NCBI GenBank assembly: GCA_963773035.1
Contig: CAVYZX010000025.1
Span: 124,001-188,000, forward strand
From: CAVRXZ01 sp963773035
GTDB taxonomy: Bacteria > Acidobacteriota > Vicinamibacteria > Vicinamibacterales > CAVVIG01
Direction: 5' to 3'
DNA length: 64,000 nt
Shown: one piece after another, positions 16,149 to 31,931 of the stretch
How positions within the stretch are numbered: the stretch's first letter is position 1
How the letters are laid out: the number at the start of each line of letters is the position of its first letter
The notes under the pieces: model-generated
Seen by the model: only the letters and a program-made list of their open reading frames with translations
Database searches by the model: none
What the model was told of the DNA's origin: nothing
Program-made: the position numbers and the translations under genes

Positions 16149-16298
16149 ATGAGAGACCTTATCGCGCTGGCGTGCACCGAGTGTAAGCGGCGCAACTACA
16201 GCACCAGTAAGAATAGAAAGAAGACGACCGAGCGGATCGAGCTCAGCAAATACTGCCGGTTCTGCAGGAAGCATACGGCACACAAGGAGCAGAAGTAA
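16149..16298 (+). CDS. rpmG: 50S ribosomal protein L33
   Basis: This 49-residue gene is short but unambiguous. It begins MRDLIALACTECKRRNYSTS and ends ELSKYCRFCRKHTAHKEQK. The two C-x-x-C pairs (TECK... and YCRFC) make it the zinc-binding C+ form. It lies 11 bases after tuf and before tRNA-Trp and secE, the standard bacterial position. Confidence 0.95.
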   Translation: MRDLIALACTECKRRNYSTSKNRKKTTERIELSKYCRFCRKHTAHKEQK

Positions 16299-16305
16299 CA
16301 GACGT

Positions 16306-16404
16306 GAAATGAAGAATGCACAATGCAGAATGCGAAACCGGGGAACGAGCCGTCCGACGTTCGTTCACCCTGACATTCTGCATTTGGCATTTGGCATTGC
16401 GCGA
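16306..16404. repeat. Intergenic paired simple repeat (AATGCAGA type)
   Basis: GAATGCACAATGCAGAATGCG (about 16315-16335) is matched by the inverted CATTCTGCATTTGGCATTTGGCATTGC (about 16375-16401). The arms can pair over 20 or more bases around a 40-base loop. It separates rpmG from tRNA-Trp and might protect or process the transcript end. Confidence 0.7.
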
Positions 16405-16413
16405 TCGCAGTGA

Positions 16414-16489
16414 AGGCCAGTAGCTCAATTGGCAGAGCACCGGTCTCCAAAACCGGGGGTTGGGGGTTCGATTCCCTCCTGGCCTGCCA
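16414..16489 (+). tRNA. tRNA-Trp (anticodon CCA)
   Basis: Acceptor arms AGGCCAG (16414-16420) and CTGGCCT (16479-16485) are followed by G and encoded CCA. The stem CCGGT/ACCGG holds CCA at 16447-16449. A tRNA-Trp between rpmG and secE is the common bacterial arrangement. Confidence 0.95.
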
Positions 16490-16516
16490 ATATCGCGAGG
16501 AGTAGGACCCGGTACG

Positions 16517-16759
16517 ATGGCCAACGAGTTTGATGCCGTCAAGGAAACGGCCGGTAGCCGTTTCGAACGTGCGCGGCTGTTTTTCAGCGAGGTTCGTAAC
16601 GAGCTGAAGCGCGTGACGTGGCCTTCTCAGAAGGAGGTCTATGCGACGACAGTGGTCGTCATTCTGACGTCGCTGTTTTTTGGCTTGTATCTTTTCATTC
16701 TCGACATCGGGCTGAACAACCTGGTGCAGTGGATCTTCAGTAAGTTCGGTGGGGCATGA
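16517..16759 (+). CDS. secE: Preprotein translocase subunit SecE
   Basis: The 80-residue, single-span SecE stabilises the SecYEG channel in the inner membrane. The family motif EVRNELKRVTWPSQKE precedes the transmembrane helix TVVVILTSLFFGLYLFILDI. ATG 16517 is chosen because a longer in-frame start would run into tRNA-Trp. Its stop overlaps the nusG start (ATGA), typical of the secE-nusG pair. Confidence 0.95.
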   Translation: MANEFDAVKETAGSRFERARLFFSEVRNELKRVTWPSQKEVYATTVVVILTSLFFGLYLFILDIGLNNLVQWIFSKFGGA

Positions 16760-17298
16760 CCGACGTCGCGACAAAGAACTGGTACATCGTTCACACCTAT
16801 TCCGGGTTTGAGAAGAAGGTCGCTGAATCACTTCAGCAGCGTGTGCAAGCCTACGGCCTGCAGAACGAGATCGGCGAAATCCTCATCCCGACCGAGGACG
16901 TCGTCGAGATGCGCGCGGGGAAGAAGGTGGTCACGGCCAAGCGGTTCTTTCCTGGCTACATTTTGGTCGAGATGAACATGTCCGACCATGCGTGGCACGT
17001 GGTGAAGAACACGCCGAAGGTGACCGGCTTCGTCGGAGCGGGCGCCAAGCCGACGCCGTTGAGCAAGGACGAGGTGGAACAGATCCTGACGCAAGTGAAA
17101 ACGGCCGCCGAGAAGCCAAAGCCGAAGTACATGTTCGAAAAGGGCGAGCAGGTGCGGATCAACGAAGGCCCGTTCACCAGTTTCAACGGCGTGGTCGACG
17201 AGGTGAACCTCGACAAGAACACGCTGAAGGTGATGGTGACGATCTTCGGGCGATCGACGCCGGTGGAACTGGATTTCCTGCAGGTGGAAAAGATTTGA
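16756..17298 (+). CDS. nusG: Transcription termination/antitermination protein NusG
   Basis: The 180-residue NusG binds RNA polymerase beta-prime and couples transcription to translation or Rho. The N-terminal NGN domain contains WYIVHTYSGFEKKVAESL and FPGYILVEM. The C-terminal KOW domain has EGPFTSFNGVVDEV and IFGRSTPVELDFLQVEKI. Length is typical. It follows secE with a four-base overlap and precedes the L11 operon; the leader hairpin copy 2 starts right at its stop. Confidence 0.96.
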   Translation: MTDVATKNWYIVHTYSGFEKKVAESLQQRVQAYGLQNEIGEILIPTEDVVEMRAGKKVVTAKRFFPGYILVEMNMSDHAWHVVKNTPKVTGFVGAGAKPTPLSKDEVEQILTQVKTAAEKPKPKYMFEKGEQVRINEGPFTSFNGVVDEVNLDKNTLKVMVTIFGRSTPVELDFLQVEKI

Positions 17299-17322
17299 GT
17301 CGTGGGGGTGGGGCCCCACGAC
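17299..17322 (+). promoter_or_regulatory. GC-rich leader hairpin, copy 2 (before rplK)
   Basis: GTCGTGGGG-GTG-GGGCCCCACGAC gives perfect arms GTCGTGGGG and CCCCACGAC, the best-formed of the three copies. The core GTGGGGGTGGGGCCC (17302-17316) ends 31 bases before the rplK ATG. Purine-rich AAAGAGAAGACAGACAGG follows. The L11 leader is where L1 autoregulation acts in other bacteria, so a regulatory role is possible but not shown. Confidence 0.55.
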
Positions 17323-17347
17323 AGGTAAAGAGAAGACAGACAGGTTC

Positions 17348-17773
17348 ATGGCAAAAAAGATCCAAGCAATGGTGAAGCTCCAGATTGCCGCCGGCAAAGC
17401 GACGCCGGCGCCGCCCGTCGGGACCGCGCTCGGCCCCCAGGGCGTCAACATCATGGACTTCTGCAAGAACTTCAATGCGCGCACGGCGAAGGACGAGGGA
17501 CTGATCATTCCAGTCGTCGTCACTGTTTATGCCGACCGGTCCTATAGCTTCATCACCAAGACGCCGCCGGCGGCGGTCCTGCTGAAGCGCGCGGCGAACA
17601 TCGCCAAGGGTTCTGCCGAACCCAACAAGACGAAGGTCGGAACGGTAACCGCGAAGCAGGTCGAAGACATCGCCCGGACGAAGATGCCCGACCTGAACTG
17701 CGACACGCTCGAGTCGGCGATTAAGACGGTTGCGGGGACGGCGCGCTCGATGGGGCTGGATGTGATTGGCTGA
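17348..17773 (+). CDS. rplK: 50S ribosomal protein L11
   Basis: The 141-residue protein forms the GTPase-associated centre with L10/L12. The start MAKKIQAMVKLQIAAGKATP, GPQGVNIMDFCKNFNART and the C-terminal 23S-binding domain ending MGLDVIG are standard. It heads the rplK-rplA-rplJ-rplL-rpoB-rpoC series. Confidence 0.97.
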   Translation: MAKKIQAMVKLQIAAGKATPAPPVGTALGPQGVNIMDFCKNFNARTAKDEGLIIPVVVTVYADRSYSFITKTPPAAVLLKRAANIAKGSAEPNKTKVGTVTAKQVEDIARTKMPDLNCDTLESAIKTVAGTARSMGLDVIG

Positions 17774-17794
17774 AATGCAAAACAAGGAGTGGGA

Positions 17795-17808
17795 GAGCCG
17801 AAAGGCTC
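17795..17808 (+). promoter_or_regulatory. GNRA tetraloop hairpin before rplA
   Basis: GAGCC-GAAA-GGCTC is a perfect 5-bp stem with a GAAA tetraloop in the short rplK-rplA gap, 22 bases before the rplA start. It could expose or hide the start region or act as an RNA stability element. No match to the known L1 mRNA site was checked. Confidence 0.35.
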
Positions 17809-17830
17809 GATTGAACCACGGAGTCGATGA

Positions 17831-18538
17831 ATGAGAAAGCGCGGGAAGAAATTTTCAGCGGCGCGGGCCCAGGTCACTCGCGATCGCAACTACTCGATCG
17901 AAGAAGCGGTGCCGCTGGTTCAGAAGGTGAAGTTCGCCAAGTTCGACGAGACCGTCGAAGTGAGCCTGCGGCTGGGCGTCGATCCGAAGCATGCGGATCA
18001 GATGGTGCGCGGCACCGTCGTGTTGCCGCACGGCCTTGGTAAAACGAAGCGCGTGCTCGCCATCGCCAGCGGCGAGAAGCAGCAGGAAGCGCAAGAAGCG
18101 GGCGCCGATATCGTTGGCGGCGAAGAGATGGTTGAAAAGATCCAGGGCGGGTTCATGGACTTCGATGCGGTCGTTGCCACGCCCGACATGATGCGCGCCG
18201 TCGGCAAGCTCGGAAAGGTGCTCGGACCGCGCGGCTTGATGCCGAACCCCAAGACGGGGACGGTGAGCGCCGACATTGGCAAAGCGATCAAGGAGATAAA
18301 GGCCGGCAAAGTGGAATTTCGAGTCGACAAGACCGGCATCATTCACGCGCCGGTTGGCAAGACGTCGTTCAACACCGATTCTCTCGTCGCCAACGCGCAC
18401 GCGCTCGTCGACAGCATCGTGAAGGCGAAGCCGTCGGCCGCGAAGGGAAAGTACCTCAGAAGCGTCACGCTGTCGTCGACGATGGGTCCGGGGATACGAA
18501 TCGACACCACGCATATCGATGTGGTGGTGAAGCACTAA
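17831..18538 (+). CDS. rplA: 50S ribosomal protein L1
   Basis: The 235-residue L1 forms the mobile L1 stalk near the E site. It shows MRKRGKKFSAARAQVTRDRNYS at the start, then LPHGLGKTKRVL, GRAL-type GPRGLMPNPKTGTVS and the C-terminal VTLSSTMGPGIRID. In other bacteria L1 represses its own operon by binding the leader mRNA. The start at ATG 17831 fits the family length. Confidence 0.96.
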   Translation: MRKRGKKFSAARAQVTRDRNYSIEEAVPLVQKVKFAKFDETVEVSLRLGVDPKHADQMVRGTVVLPHGLGKTKRVLAIASGEKQQEAQEAGADIVGGEEMVEKIQGGFMDFDAVVATPDMMRAVGKLGKVLGPRGLMPNPKTGTVSADIGKAIKEIKAGKVEFRVDKTGIIHAPVGKTSFNTDSLVANAHALVDSIVKAKPSAAKGKYLRSVTLSSTMGPGIRIDTTHIDVVVKH

Positions 18539-18566
18539 ACCCCGAGTCCCTAGAGGAATCACAAAG

Positions 18567-19094
18567 ATGGCCGTTAGCAGAGCAAACAAAGAAGTCGAGC
18601 TTCAGGAATTGGAAACCGCGTTCAAGGGATCCGAAAGCGCGATTCTCGTCGACTACAAGGGACTGAACGTACCGCAGGTCACCGAATTGCGACGGCAGCT
18701 CAGAAGCGCGAAAGCGAGTTATCGCGTTGTCAAGAACACGCTCGCCAAACGAGCGCTCAAGGGCACGCGGTTCGAGTCGCTGGCGCAATTTTTCGAGGGA
18801 ACCACCGCCGTCGCGTACACGGCGGCGGATCCGGTTGGGCTGGCGAAGACGTTGACGACCTTCGCCAAGACGGCGCCGATGATCTCGATCAAAGCCGCCG
18901 TCGTGCAAGGTCGGGCGATCAAGCCGGCCGAGGTGACCGATCTCGCGGCGCTGCCAGGCAAGCCGGAGCTGTACGCCAAGTTGCTGTTCGTGCTGCAGGC
19001 GCCGATGGTCCAGATCGTCAGCGTGTTGAATGCGGCGCCCCGCGACTTGATGAGCGTGCTGGTGCAATTGGAGAAGAAGAGACAGGAAGCGTAA
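18567..19094 (+). CDS. rplJ: 50S ribosomal protein L10
   Basis: The 175-residue L10 anchors L7/L12 dimers to the ribosomal stalk. VDYKGLNVPQVTELRRQLR and YRVVKNTLAKRAL are the typical N-terminal features, and the C-terminal helix that carries L12 ends LVQLEKKRQEA. Only 28 bases separate it from rplA, so the long L10 leader found upstream of rplJ in E. coli is absent here. The AGAGGAATC before the ATG is the ribosome-binding site. Confidence 0.95.
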   Translation: MAVSRANKEVELQELETAFKGSESAILVDYKGLNVPQVTELRRQLRSAKASYRVVKNTLAKRALKGTRFESLAQFFEGTTAVAYTAADPVGLAKTLTTFAKTAPMISIKAAVVQGRAIKPAEVTDLAALPGKPELYAKLLFVLQAPMVQIVSVLNAAPRDLMSVLVQLEKKRQEA

Positions 19095-19101
19095 CGAGTC
19101 G

Positions 19102-19181
19102 CTTCCAGCTCCCAGCTGCCAGCTCCCAGCTCGGCAGCAAAGAGAGGGCTGGAAGCCGGAAGCTGGAAGCTGGGAGCTTCA
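19102..19181. repeat. Intergenic paired simple repeat (CAGCTCC type)
   Basis: CTTCCAGCTCCCAGCTGCCAGCTCCCAGCTC on the left (about 19103-19133) faces GGCTGGAAGCCGGAAGCTGG and AAGCTGGGAGCTTC on the right (about 19149-19181). The arms would form a long stem in the rplJ-rplL gap, ending just before the rplL Shine-Dalgarno sequence. It could adjust the L10:L12 ratio by processing or translation control. Confidence 0.75.
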
Positions 19182-19194
19182 TAGGAGCAACAGA

Positions 19195-19584
19195 ATGGCC
19201 GAAGTGACGCAGCAGCAAGTGGTCGATTACATCAAGGGAATCAGCGTTCTCGAGCTCTCGCAGCTCGTGAAGACGCTCGAAGCGGAGCTGGGCGTGTCCG
19301 CCGCCGCGGCGATGCCGATGGCCATGCCGGCGGGCGGTGGCGCAGCGGGAGCCGCTGCTCCGGCCGAAGAGAAGACCGAGTTCACCGTGACGCTGACCGA
19401 AATCGGCGGCAACAAGATCAATGTGATCAAGGTGGTCCGTGAAGTGACCAGCCTGGGTCTCAAGGAAGCGAAGGATCTCGTCGAGGCGGCGCCCAAGCCG
19501 ATCAAGGAAGGCGTGCCGAAGGACGAAGCCAACGCCATCAAAAAGAAGTTCGAGGACGTCGGGGCTAAGGTTGAGATCAAGTAG
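19195..19584 (+). CDS. rplL: 50S ribosomal protein L7/L12
   Basis: The 129-residue acidic stalk protein recruits translation GTPases. The N-terminal dimerisation part (VLELSQLVKTLEAELGVS), an Ala/Gly/Pro hinge (residues about 38-60) and the C-terminal domain with KINVIKVVREVTSLGLKEAKDLVE are complete. An AGGAGCAACAGA precedes ATG 19195. It normally occurs in four or more copies per ribosome and must be made in excess over L10. Confidence 0.97.
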   Translation: MAEVTQQQVVDYIKGISVLELSQLVKTLEAELGVSAAAAMPMAMPAGGGAAGAAAPAEEKTEFTVTLTEIGGNKINVIKVVREVTSLGLKEAKDLVEAAPKPIKEGVPKDEANAIKKKFEDVGAKVEIK

Positions 19585-19619
19585 GACTTAGGGCTCAGGG
19601 CCCTTTGGGTGATTCACCG

Positions 19620-19657
19620 CCGCCGCGACGAGGTCGCGGCGGTTCGCGCTCCGTTTT
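19620..19657 (+). terminator. Hairpin with T-run between rplL and rpoB (possible attenuator)
   Basis: CCGCCGCGAC (19620-19629) pairs perfectly with GTCGCGGCGG (19633-19642) around a 3-base loop, and TTTTT follows at about 19653-19657. The T-run is 10 bases past the stem, so it is not a textbook terminator. The position matches the partial attenuator between rplL and rpoB known in E. coli, which lowers RNA polymerase relative to ribosomal proteins. Confidence 0.5.
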
Positions 19658-19676
19658 TCCTCGAGGTCTTTAACAG

Positions 19677-23960
<4,284 letters not shown>

Positions 23961-24020
23961 GAACGGCCGAGGCCGAGAGTCTACGCTCGAGGCCGAGCGA
24001 CACGCGTAAGACGTGGTGGG

Positions 24021-24044
24021 CGAGCGGGGGTGGGGCCCCGCGAG
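24021..24044 (+). promoter_or_regulatory. GC-rich leader hairpin, copy 3 (before rpoC)
   Basis: The sequence CGAGCGGGGGTGGGGCCCCGCGAG carries the same core, GCGGGGGTGGGGCCC (24024-24038), with compensating changes in the stem: the outer GTG/CAC pair of copy 2 is here GCG/CGC. The core ends 28 bases before the rpoC ATG at 24067. The purine-rich ATTGAGAAAAGAAGACAAACT follows, similar to the tract after copy 1. Confidence 0.55.
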
Positions 24045-24066
24045 CATTGAGAAAAGAAGACAAACT

Positions 24067-28272
<4,206 letters not shown>

Positions 28273-28322
28273 AGTGGAAAGTGGAAAGTGGAAAGTTGAA
28301 AAAGTAAGTTAGGAAGTTGGAA
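28273..28322. repeat. Tandem GTGGAAA simple repeat, copy 1
   Basis: Units GTGGAAAGTGGAAAGTGGAAAG followed by degenerate TTGAAAAAGTAAGTTAGGAAG begin directly after the rpoC stop. A close copy starts eight bases after the asparaginase stop at 31749. Only one orientation is present here, so it does not fold on its own. Confidence 0.7.
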
Positions 28323-28336
28323 CGTAGCGATACGAG

Positions 28337-28368
28337 AGGGCGGTGGTCGAGAGATCGCCGCCCTTTTT
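28337..28368 (+). terminator. Rho-independent terminator of the rpoBC operon
   Basis: AGGGCGGTGGT (28337-28347) pairs with ATCGCCGCCCT (28354-28364), allowing two G-T pairs, around the loop CGAGAG. TTTT follows immediately. It is the clearest terminator in the window and closes the long ribosomal/RNA-polymerase unit. Confidence 0.85.
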
Positions 28369-28394
28369 GTCTGAAGAACGTCTGAAGAATGTGG

Positions 28395-28414
28395 CTTCCG
28401 GCTTCAGCCGGAAG
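28395..28414 (+). promoter_or_regulatory. Hairpin just before the AhpD-like gene
   Basis: CTTCCGGC and GCCGGAAG form an 8-bp perfect stem with a TTCA loop, 12 bases before the start codon of the following gene. It is preceded by the direct repeat CTGAAGAACGT/CTGAAGAATGT. It may affect translation of that gene or be a dispersed palindrome. Confidence 0.4.
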
Positions 28415-28426
28415 GACGGAGATTAC

Positions 28427-28759
28427 ATGAGCGAACACTATCACGATGCGACAGACGGCCAGCGGTTGAGGGACATGCGCAAGCTCGCGCCGGCCGACTT
28501 CGAAGCCTGGCTGAATCTCAACAAGATCATCGCGCGGGAAGATGGCGCCATTCCGAGGAAGTACCGGGAGCTGATCGCTGCGGCGGTGGCCTGTGCGATT
28601 CAATGCCCGTATTGCATCGAGGCGCACGCGGGAGCGGCGAAGGTTGCCGGCGCGAGTCGCGAGGAGTTCGTCGAAGCGACGCTCTTGGCGGCGGCGATTC
28701 GCGCGGGCGGGGCGGCGACCCACGGCGCGATGGCACTCAAGTTTTTCGACCAGAAGTAG
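28427..28759 (+). CDS. Carboxymuconolactone decarboxylase / AhpD-like protein
   Basis: The 110-residue protein belongs to the CMD/AhpD fold. The redox-type motif C60-P-Y-C63-x3-H67 (CPYCIEAH) is that of alkylhydroperoxidase AhpD-like members rather than true decarboxylases. They act as thiol peroxidase partners in the cytosol. ATG 28427 follows GGACGGAGATTAC and starts the conserved part; the frame stays open upstream to 28343 but overlaps the terminator. It seems to be a single-gene unit. Confidence 0.85.
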   Translation: MSEHYHDATDGQRLRDMRKLAPADFEAWLNLNKIIAREDGAIPRKYRELIAAAVACAIQCPYCIEAHAGAAKVAGASREEFVEATLLAAAIRAGGAATHGAMALKFFDQK

Positions 28760-29243
28760 CCGCTCAGGTGGAGTATTACAACGAATCCGTGCCTCTGAAC
28801 CAACGAAGACACGAAGCCCACGAAGGGTGACTCGGATCGATGTACATCAGGCGAACAGACGGCGCGCTTTGCCTGCGTTGGAATGCTTGGCGGTCCACCG
28901 TTTTCAGCCGGCTCGCAACAAGTTCGTGCCGAGCGGGAGAAATGGACTGGCAAATGCGAACTGTGCCGCATTCACAGGAACATCAAAAAGGAACTGCACG
29001 ACATCTTCAGACTCCGTTAAGACGGCGGCCGGCACGGTTTGCAGCCGGCAGCGGCCGCTGTCATTATGAGCCGCTGCGGCTGAAACCTGGCCCTTAGGCA
29101 GCCATGGAAGCTCGCGGACCTTTGGTTTCCGGCACGCCCGCCGCGTTGATCCATCCAGTTCACCTTGTCGGCCGTAATCTCACCGACCGGTCGATTGACG
29201 CTCGGATCAGAGCAAAGGGCAAGGACGCAACTGCTCGGCTGCC
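28760..29243. other. Gene-poor stretch with a dispersed repeat and a possible small ORF
   Basis: No gene can be assigned firmly in this 484-base gap. Near 28803-28828 it has a short ACGAAGACACGAAGCCCACGAAGG repeat of a kind common in environmental genomes. At 28883-29020 an ATG-started 45-codon plus-strand frame ends in KCELCRIHRNIKKELHDIFR, which looks protein-like (C-x-x-C plus a basic amphipathic helix). It could be a small protein or the last piece of a lost gene. Palindromic GCAGCGGCCGCTG sequence lies near 29050. Confidence 0.3.
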
Positions 29244-30575
29244 ATGAACAGCAATAGAGTTCTCATCGCTGCCGCCGCGGGTCTGGCCGCAGGGTTCGTG
29301 ATTTCTGCCTTCGGAGGTCCGGCATGCTTCGCTGTTGTTTCAGTGCTCGAACCACTGGGAACGCTCTGGGTGAACGCGATTCGCATGACGGTAATCCCAT
29401 TGGTGGTCTCTCTTCTGATCGTAAGCGTCGCATCCGTCGATGTTGGAACGGTCGGGCGCATCGGCTCGCGTGCTCTCCTGACCGTCGTCGCCCTGCTCGG
29501 GGCGTCGCTCCTCCTCGCCGTGCTCGCGACGCCTCTACTCTTTGCGCAGCTTCCCATTGATGCTGCTGCGACAAGGTCGCTTGGGGAGAGCGGTCGCACA
29601 GCAGCCACGGTCGTCACCGAAGGCGTCAGTAAGCTACCAACGTTCAGCCAATGGCTCGTGGAGCTTGTGCCTACCAATCCGATTCGGGCGGCGGCAGACG
29701 GGAGCATGTTCCCGCTTGTGGTCTTCGTGCTCATGTTTGCACTCGCCAGCACACGCACCAATCCCGGCGTTCGACAACCGTTGGTTCGCTTCTTCCAGGC
29801 TGTCAGCGAGACAATGCTGGTGCTGGTTCGCTGGATCATTGCTGTCGCTCCCTTAGGCGTGTTTGCGTTGATGCTCGGATTCACCGCGCGCATGGGTGCG
29901 TCAGCATTGGGCGCCGTCGGCTACTATGTGCTCGCCATCTGTGTTCTTCTATTAGCTCAGATTGTGTTGCTGTACATAGTGCCGGTGGTCGTCGGTCGCG
30001 TTTCTTTTCGAGATTTTGCGTTGGCCGTGTTTCCGGCGCAAACCGTGGCATTCAGTTCTCGCTCTTCGCTCGCCTCATTGCCGGCGCTCATCGAGGGCGC
30101 AGAAGATAACCTCCGAGTTCCACCTGAGATTGCTGGCTTTGTACTGCCCCTGGCGGTCTCCACGTTCAAGGTGAGTGCGCCGATTGTGTGGATCGGAGGG
30201 GCCCTTTTCATCGCCAAGGTCTATGGCGTCAATCTCGGCGCACGGGAGATTCTCCTGATCGGAGCGGTGTCCGTCGTTCTGAGCTTCACTGCGGCCGGCA
30301 TTCCGAGCGGCAGTTTGCTGCTGATGGCGCCAGTCTTTTCGAATCTCGGTCTTCCCATCGAGGGAATCGGTATTCTGATTGCGCTGGATGTGGTTCCTGA
30401 CAGCTTCAAGACGATTTCGAATGTGACGGCGGACATGGTGGCGGCCATCATTCTCGCCCGCGTGGGCCGCGTACCGGCACCGACAGTGCCATTCAGCGGA
30501 GGTACGGACAGCAGCGAAACTTCCGCTACTGCCGTGCTTCAAGTCTCATCGCGACATCTAAGCCAAGCGCTATAG
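29244..30575 (+). CDS. Dicarboxylate/amino acid:cation symporter (DAACS family)
   Basis: The 443-residue membrane protein has about eight hydrophobic helices plus re-entrant regions of the GltP/DctA type. The first hairpin substrate motif is FSSRSSLASLPALIEGAE, a variant of the usual SSSxxTLP. The second region has GIPSGSLLLMAPVFSNLGLP and DVVPDSFKTISNVTADM. Members import glutamate, aspartate, succinate or similar acids with Na+ or H+; the substrate cannot be chosen from sequence alone. ATG 29244 gives an immediate first helix. The following asparaginase-like gene, 41 bases on, suggests a shared role in amino acid or peptide use. Confidence 0.9.
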   Translation: MNSNRVLIAAAAGLAAGFVISAFGGPACFAVVSVLEPLGTLWVNAIRMTVIPLVVSLLIVSVASVDVGTVGRIGSRALLTVVALLGASLLLAVLATPLLFAQLPIDAAATRSLGESGRTAATVVTEGVSKLPTFSQWLVELVPTNPIRAAADGSMFPLVVFVLMFALASTRTNPGVRQPLVRFFQAVSETMLVLVRWIIAVAPLGVFALMLGFTARMGASALGAVGYYVLAICVLLLAQIVLLYIVPVVVGRVSFRDFALAVFPAQTVAFSSRSSLASLPALIEGAEDNLRVPPEIAGFVLPLAVSTFKVSAPIVWIGGALFIAKVYGVNLGAREILLIGAVSVVLSFTAAGIPSGSLLLMAPVFSNLGLPIEGIGILIALDVVPDSFKTISNVTADMVAAIILARVGRVPAPTVPFSGGTDSSETSATAVLQVSSRHLSQAL

Positions 30576-30616
30576 GAGGCGATCATGATTGCGTCCTTCG
30601 ATGGGAGGCTATTCCG

Positions 30617-31741
30617 ATGACTGATATCAGTCGGAGAGACTTCGTTCGGGCCGGTGCTCTCGCGGGCGTTACCGCTGGTCTTATTGGCGAGCGCGTCCTT
30701 GCCCAGGGACCAGCCATCAAGAGCAACTCGGCAAGACCTGTCGTCATCGCCTCAGGCAACGGCAACCGCTTCAAGAACGGCGGCGATCGGACGTGCATCG
30801 AAGAGGCGTTTCGACTGTTGGTTGGCGGCTCCGATCCGCTTGATGCCGTCATCGCCGGCGTGAACATCGTCGAACGGGACCCCGAAGACACGAGCGTCGG
30901 CTACGGAGGCCTGCCGAACGCCGACGGAATCGTCCAACTCGATTCCTGCTGCATGCACGGACCAAAGAAGCGGGCCGGCGGTGTTGCGGCGTTGGAGGGC
31001 GTTCGTACGCCGTCGCTCGTCGCCAAGGCGGTGATGGAGCAGACCGACCATCATCTGCTCGTTGGAGCCGGCGCTCAGGCCTTCGCCCGCGGTATGGGTT
31101 TCGAGATCGAGGCCGATCTCAACACCCCACGTTCGCGCCAGCTGTGGCTCGAATGGAAGCGTCGAATCGATCCGGCGCACTATCTGGATCCCCAGAAGCG
31201 CGCCAGCGCTGGATTCGAAGCCGGCTTGCAGATGGTTGCCGAGGGGCTCATCGACCGGGACCACTACTACGGGACCATCAACTGCAATGCTTTGTCTCCG
31301 CGTGGGGAACTTGCCGGGGTGACCACGACCAGCGGCCTGGCCTGGAAGATTCCTGGGCGCGTGGGCGACTCGCCGATCCTGGGAGCCGGGCTGTATGTTG
31401 ACGGCGAAGTAGGCGCGGCTGGATCGACGGGCAGGGGTGAAGCGAATCTCTATAACCTCTGTTCTTTCCTGATCGTGGAGAACATGCGCCGCGGCATGAG
31501 TCCCAAAGACGCCGGCATGGAAGCGCTGAGGCGAATCAAGTCGGCGACCGTGGAACGCCGACTTTTGAACAGCCGCGGGGAACCGAACTTCAACGTGAAC
31601 TTCTACGTCGTAAATGCTCGCGGCGAGCACGCTGGTGTGGCGCTGTACGCCGAACCGAAGGCGGCCTACGGAGTCTGCACGGAGAACGGTGCAGAAAACC
31701 GGCCGATCGAGCCGCTCCTGTCGGGCGCTCCGGAGGCGTGA
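30617..31741 (+). CDS. N4-(beta-N-acetylglucosaminyl)-L-asparaginase-type Ntn hydrolase, Tat-exported
   Basis: The 374-residue precursor begins with a twin-arginine signal (SRRDFVRAGALAG, ending VLAQ near residue 30). The body is the glycosylasparaginase/isoaspartyl peptidase fold that cleaves itself to free a catalytic Thr. T220 in HYYGTINC is the likely nucleophile. The downstream GVTTTSGLAWKIPGRVGDSP and GAGLYVDGEVGAAGSTG are the family substrate-binding segments. It probably cleaves Asn-linked sugars or related amides in the periplasm. It follows the dicarboxylate symporter. Start at ATG 30617. Confidence 0.88.
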   Translation: MTDISRRDFVRAGALAGVTAGLIGERVLAQGPAIKSNSARPVVIASGNGNRFKNGGDRTCIEEAFRLLVGGSDPLDAVIAGVNIVERDPEDTSVGYGGLPNADGIVQLDSCCMHGPKKRAGGVAALEGVRTPSLVAKAVMEQTDHHLLVGAGAQAFARGMGFEIEADLNTPRSRQLWLEWKRRIDPAHYLDPQKRASAGFEAGLQMVAEGLIDRDHYYGTINCNALSPRGELAGVTTTSGLAWKIPGRVGDSPILGAGLYVDGEVGAAGSTGRGEANLYNLCSFLIVENMRRGMSPKDAGMEALRRIKSATVERRLLNSRGEPNFNVNFYVVNARGEHAGVALYAEPKAAYGVCTENGAENRPIEPLLSGAPEA

Positions 31742-31748
31742 CCGACCG

Positions 31749-31806
31749 TCAAGTGGAAAGTGGAAAGTTGAAAGTGGAAAGTGGAAAGTAAGTTGGAAAG
31801 TTAGGA
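31749..31806. repeat. Tandem GTGGAAA simple repeat, copy 2
   Basis: GTGGAAAGTGGAAAGTTGAAAGTGGAAAGTGGAAAG followed by TAAGTTGGAAAGTTAGGA closely resembles the array after rpoC at 28273. Both lie a few bases after a stop codon, which suggests a 3'-end function or a preferred insertion site. The rest of the gap to 31931 holds nothing recognisable. Confidence 0.7.
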
Positions 31807-31931
31807 CGTGTGAGCGATCGCCTCGAGTTCACGGTCCGTGCTCGCTAGACGAGTGCGTGTGGCCTTGGGCGCAGCCATTTTGGGCCGCCATCGCTGAGAC
31901 GTGGGTGGTAGGCTATGAACGTTTCGCTTGA

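Noticed and set aside
18539..18566. L10-type autoregulatory leader before rplJ
   Set aside because: The gap to rplA is only 28 bases, too short for the known L10-L12 binding structure.
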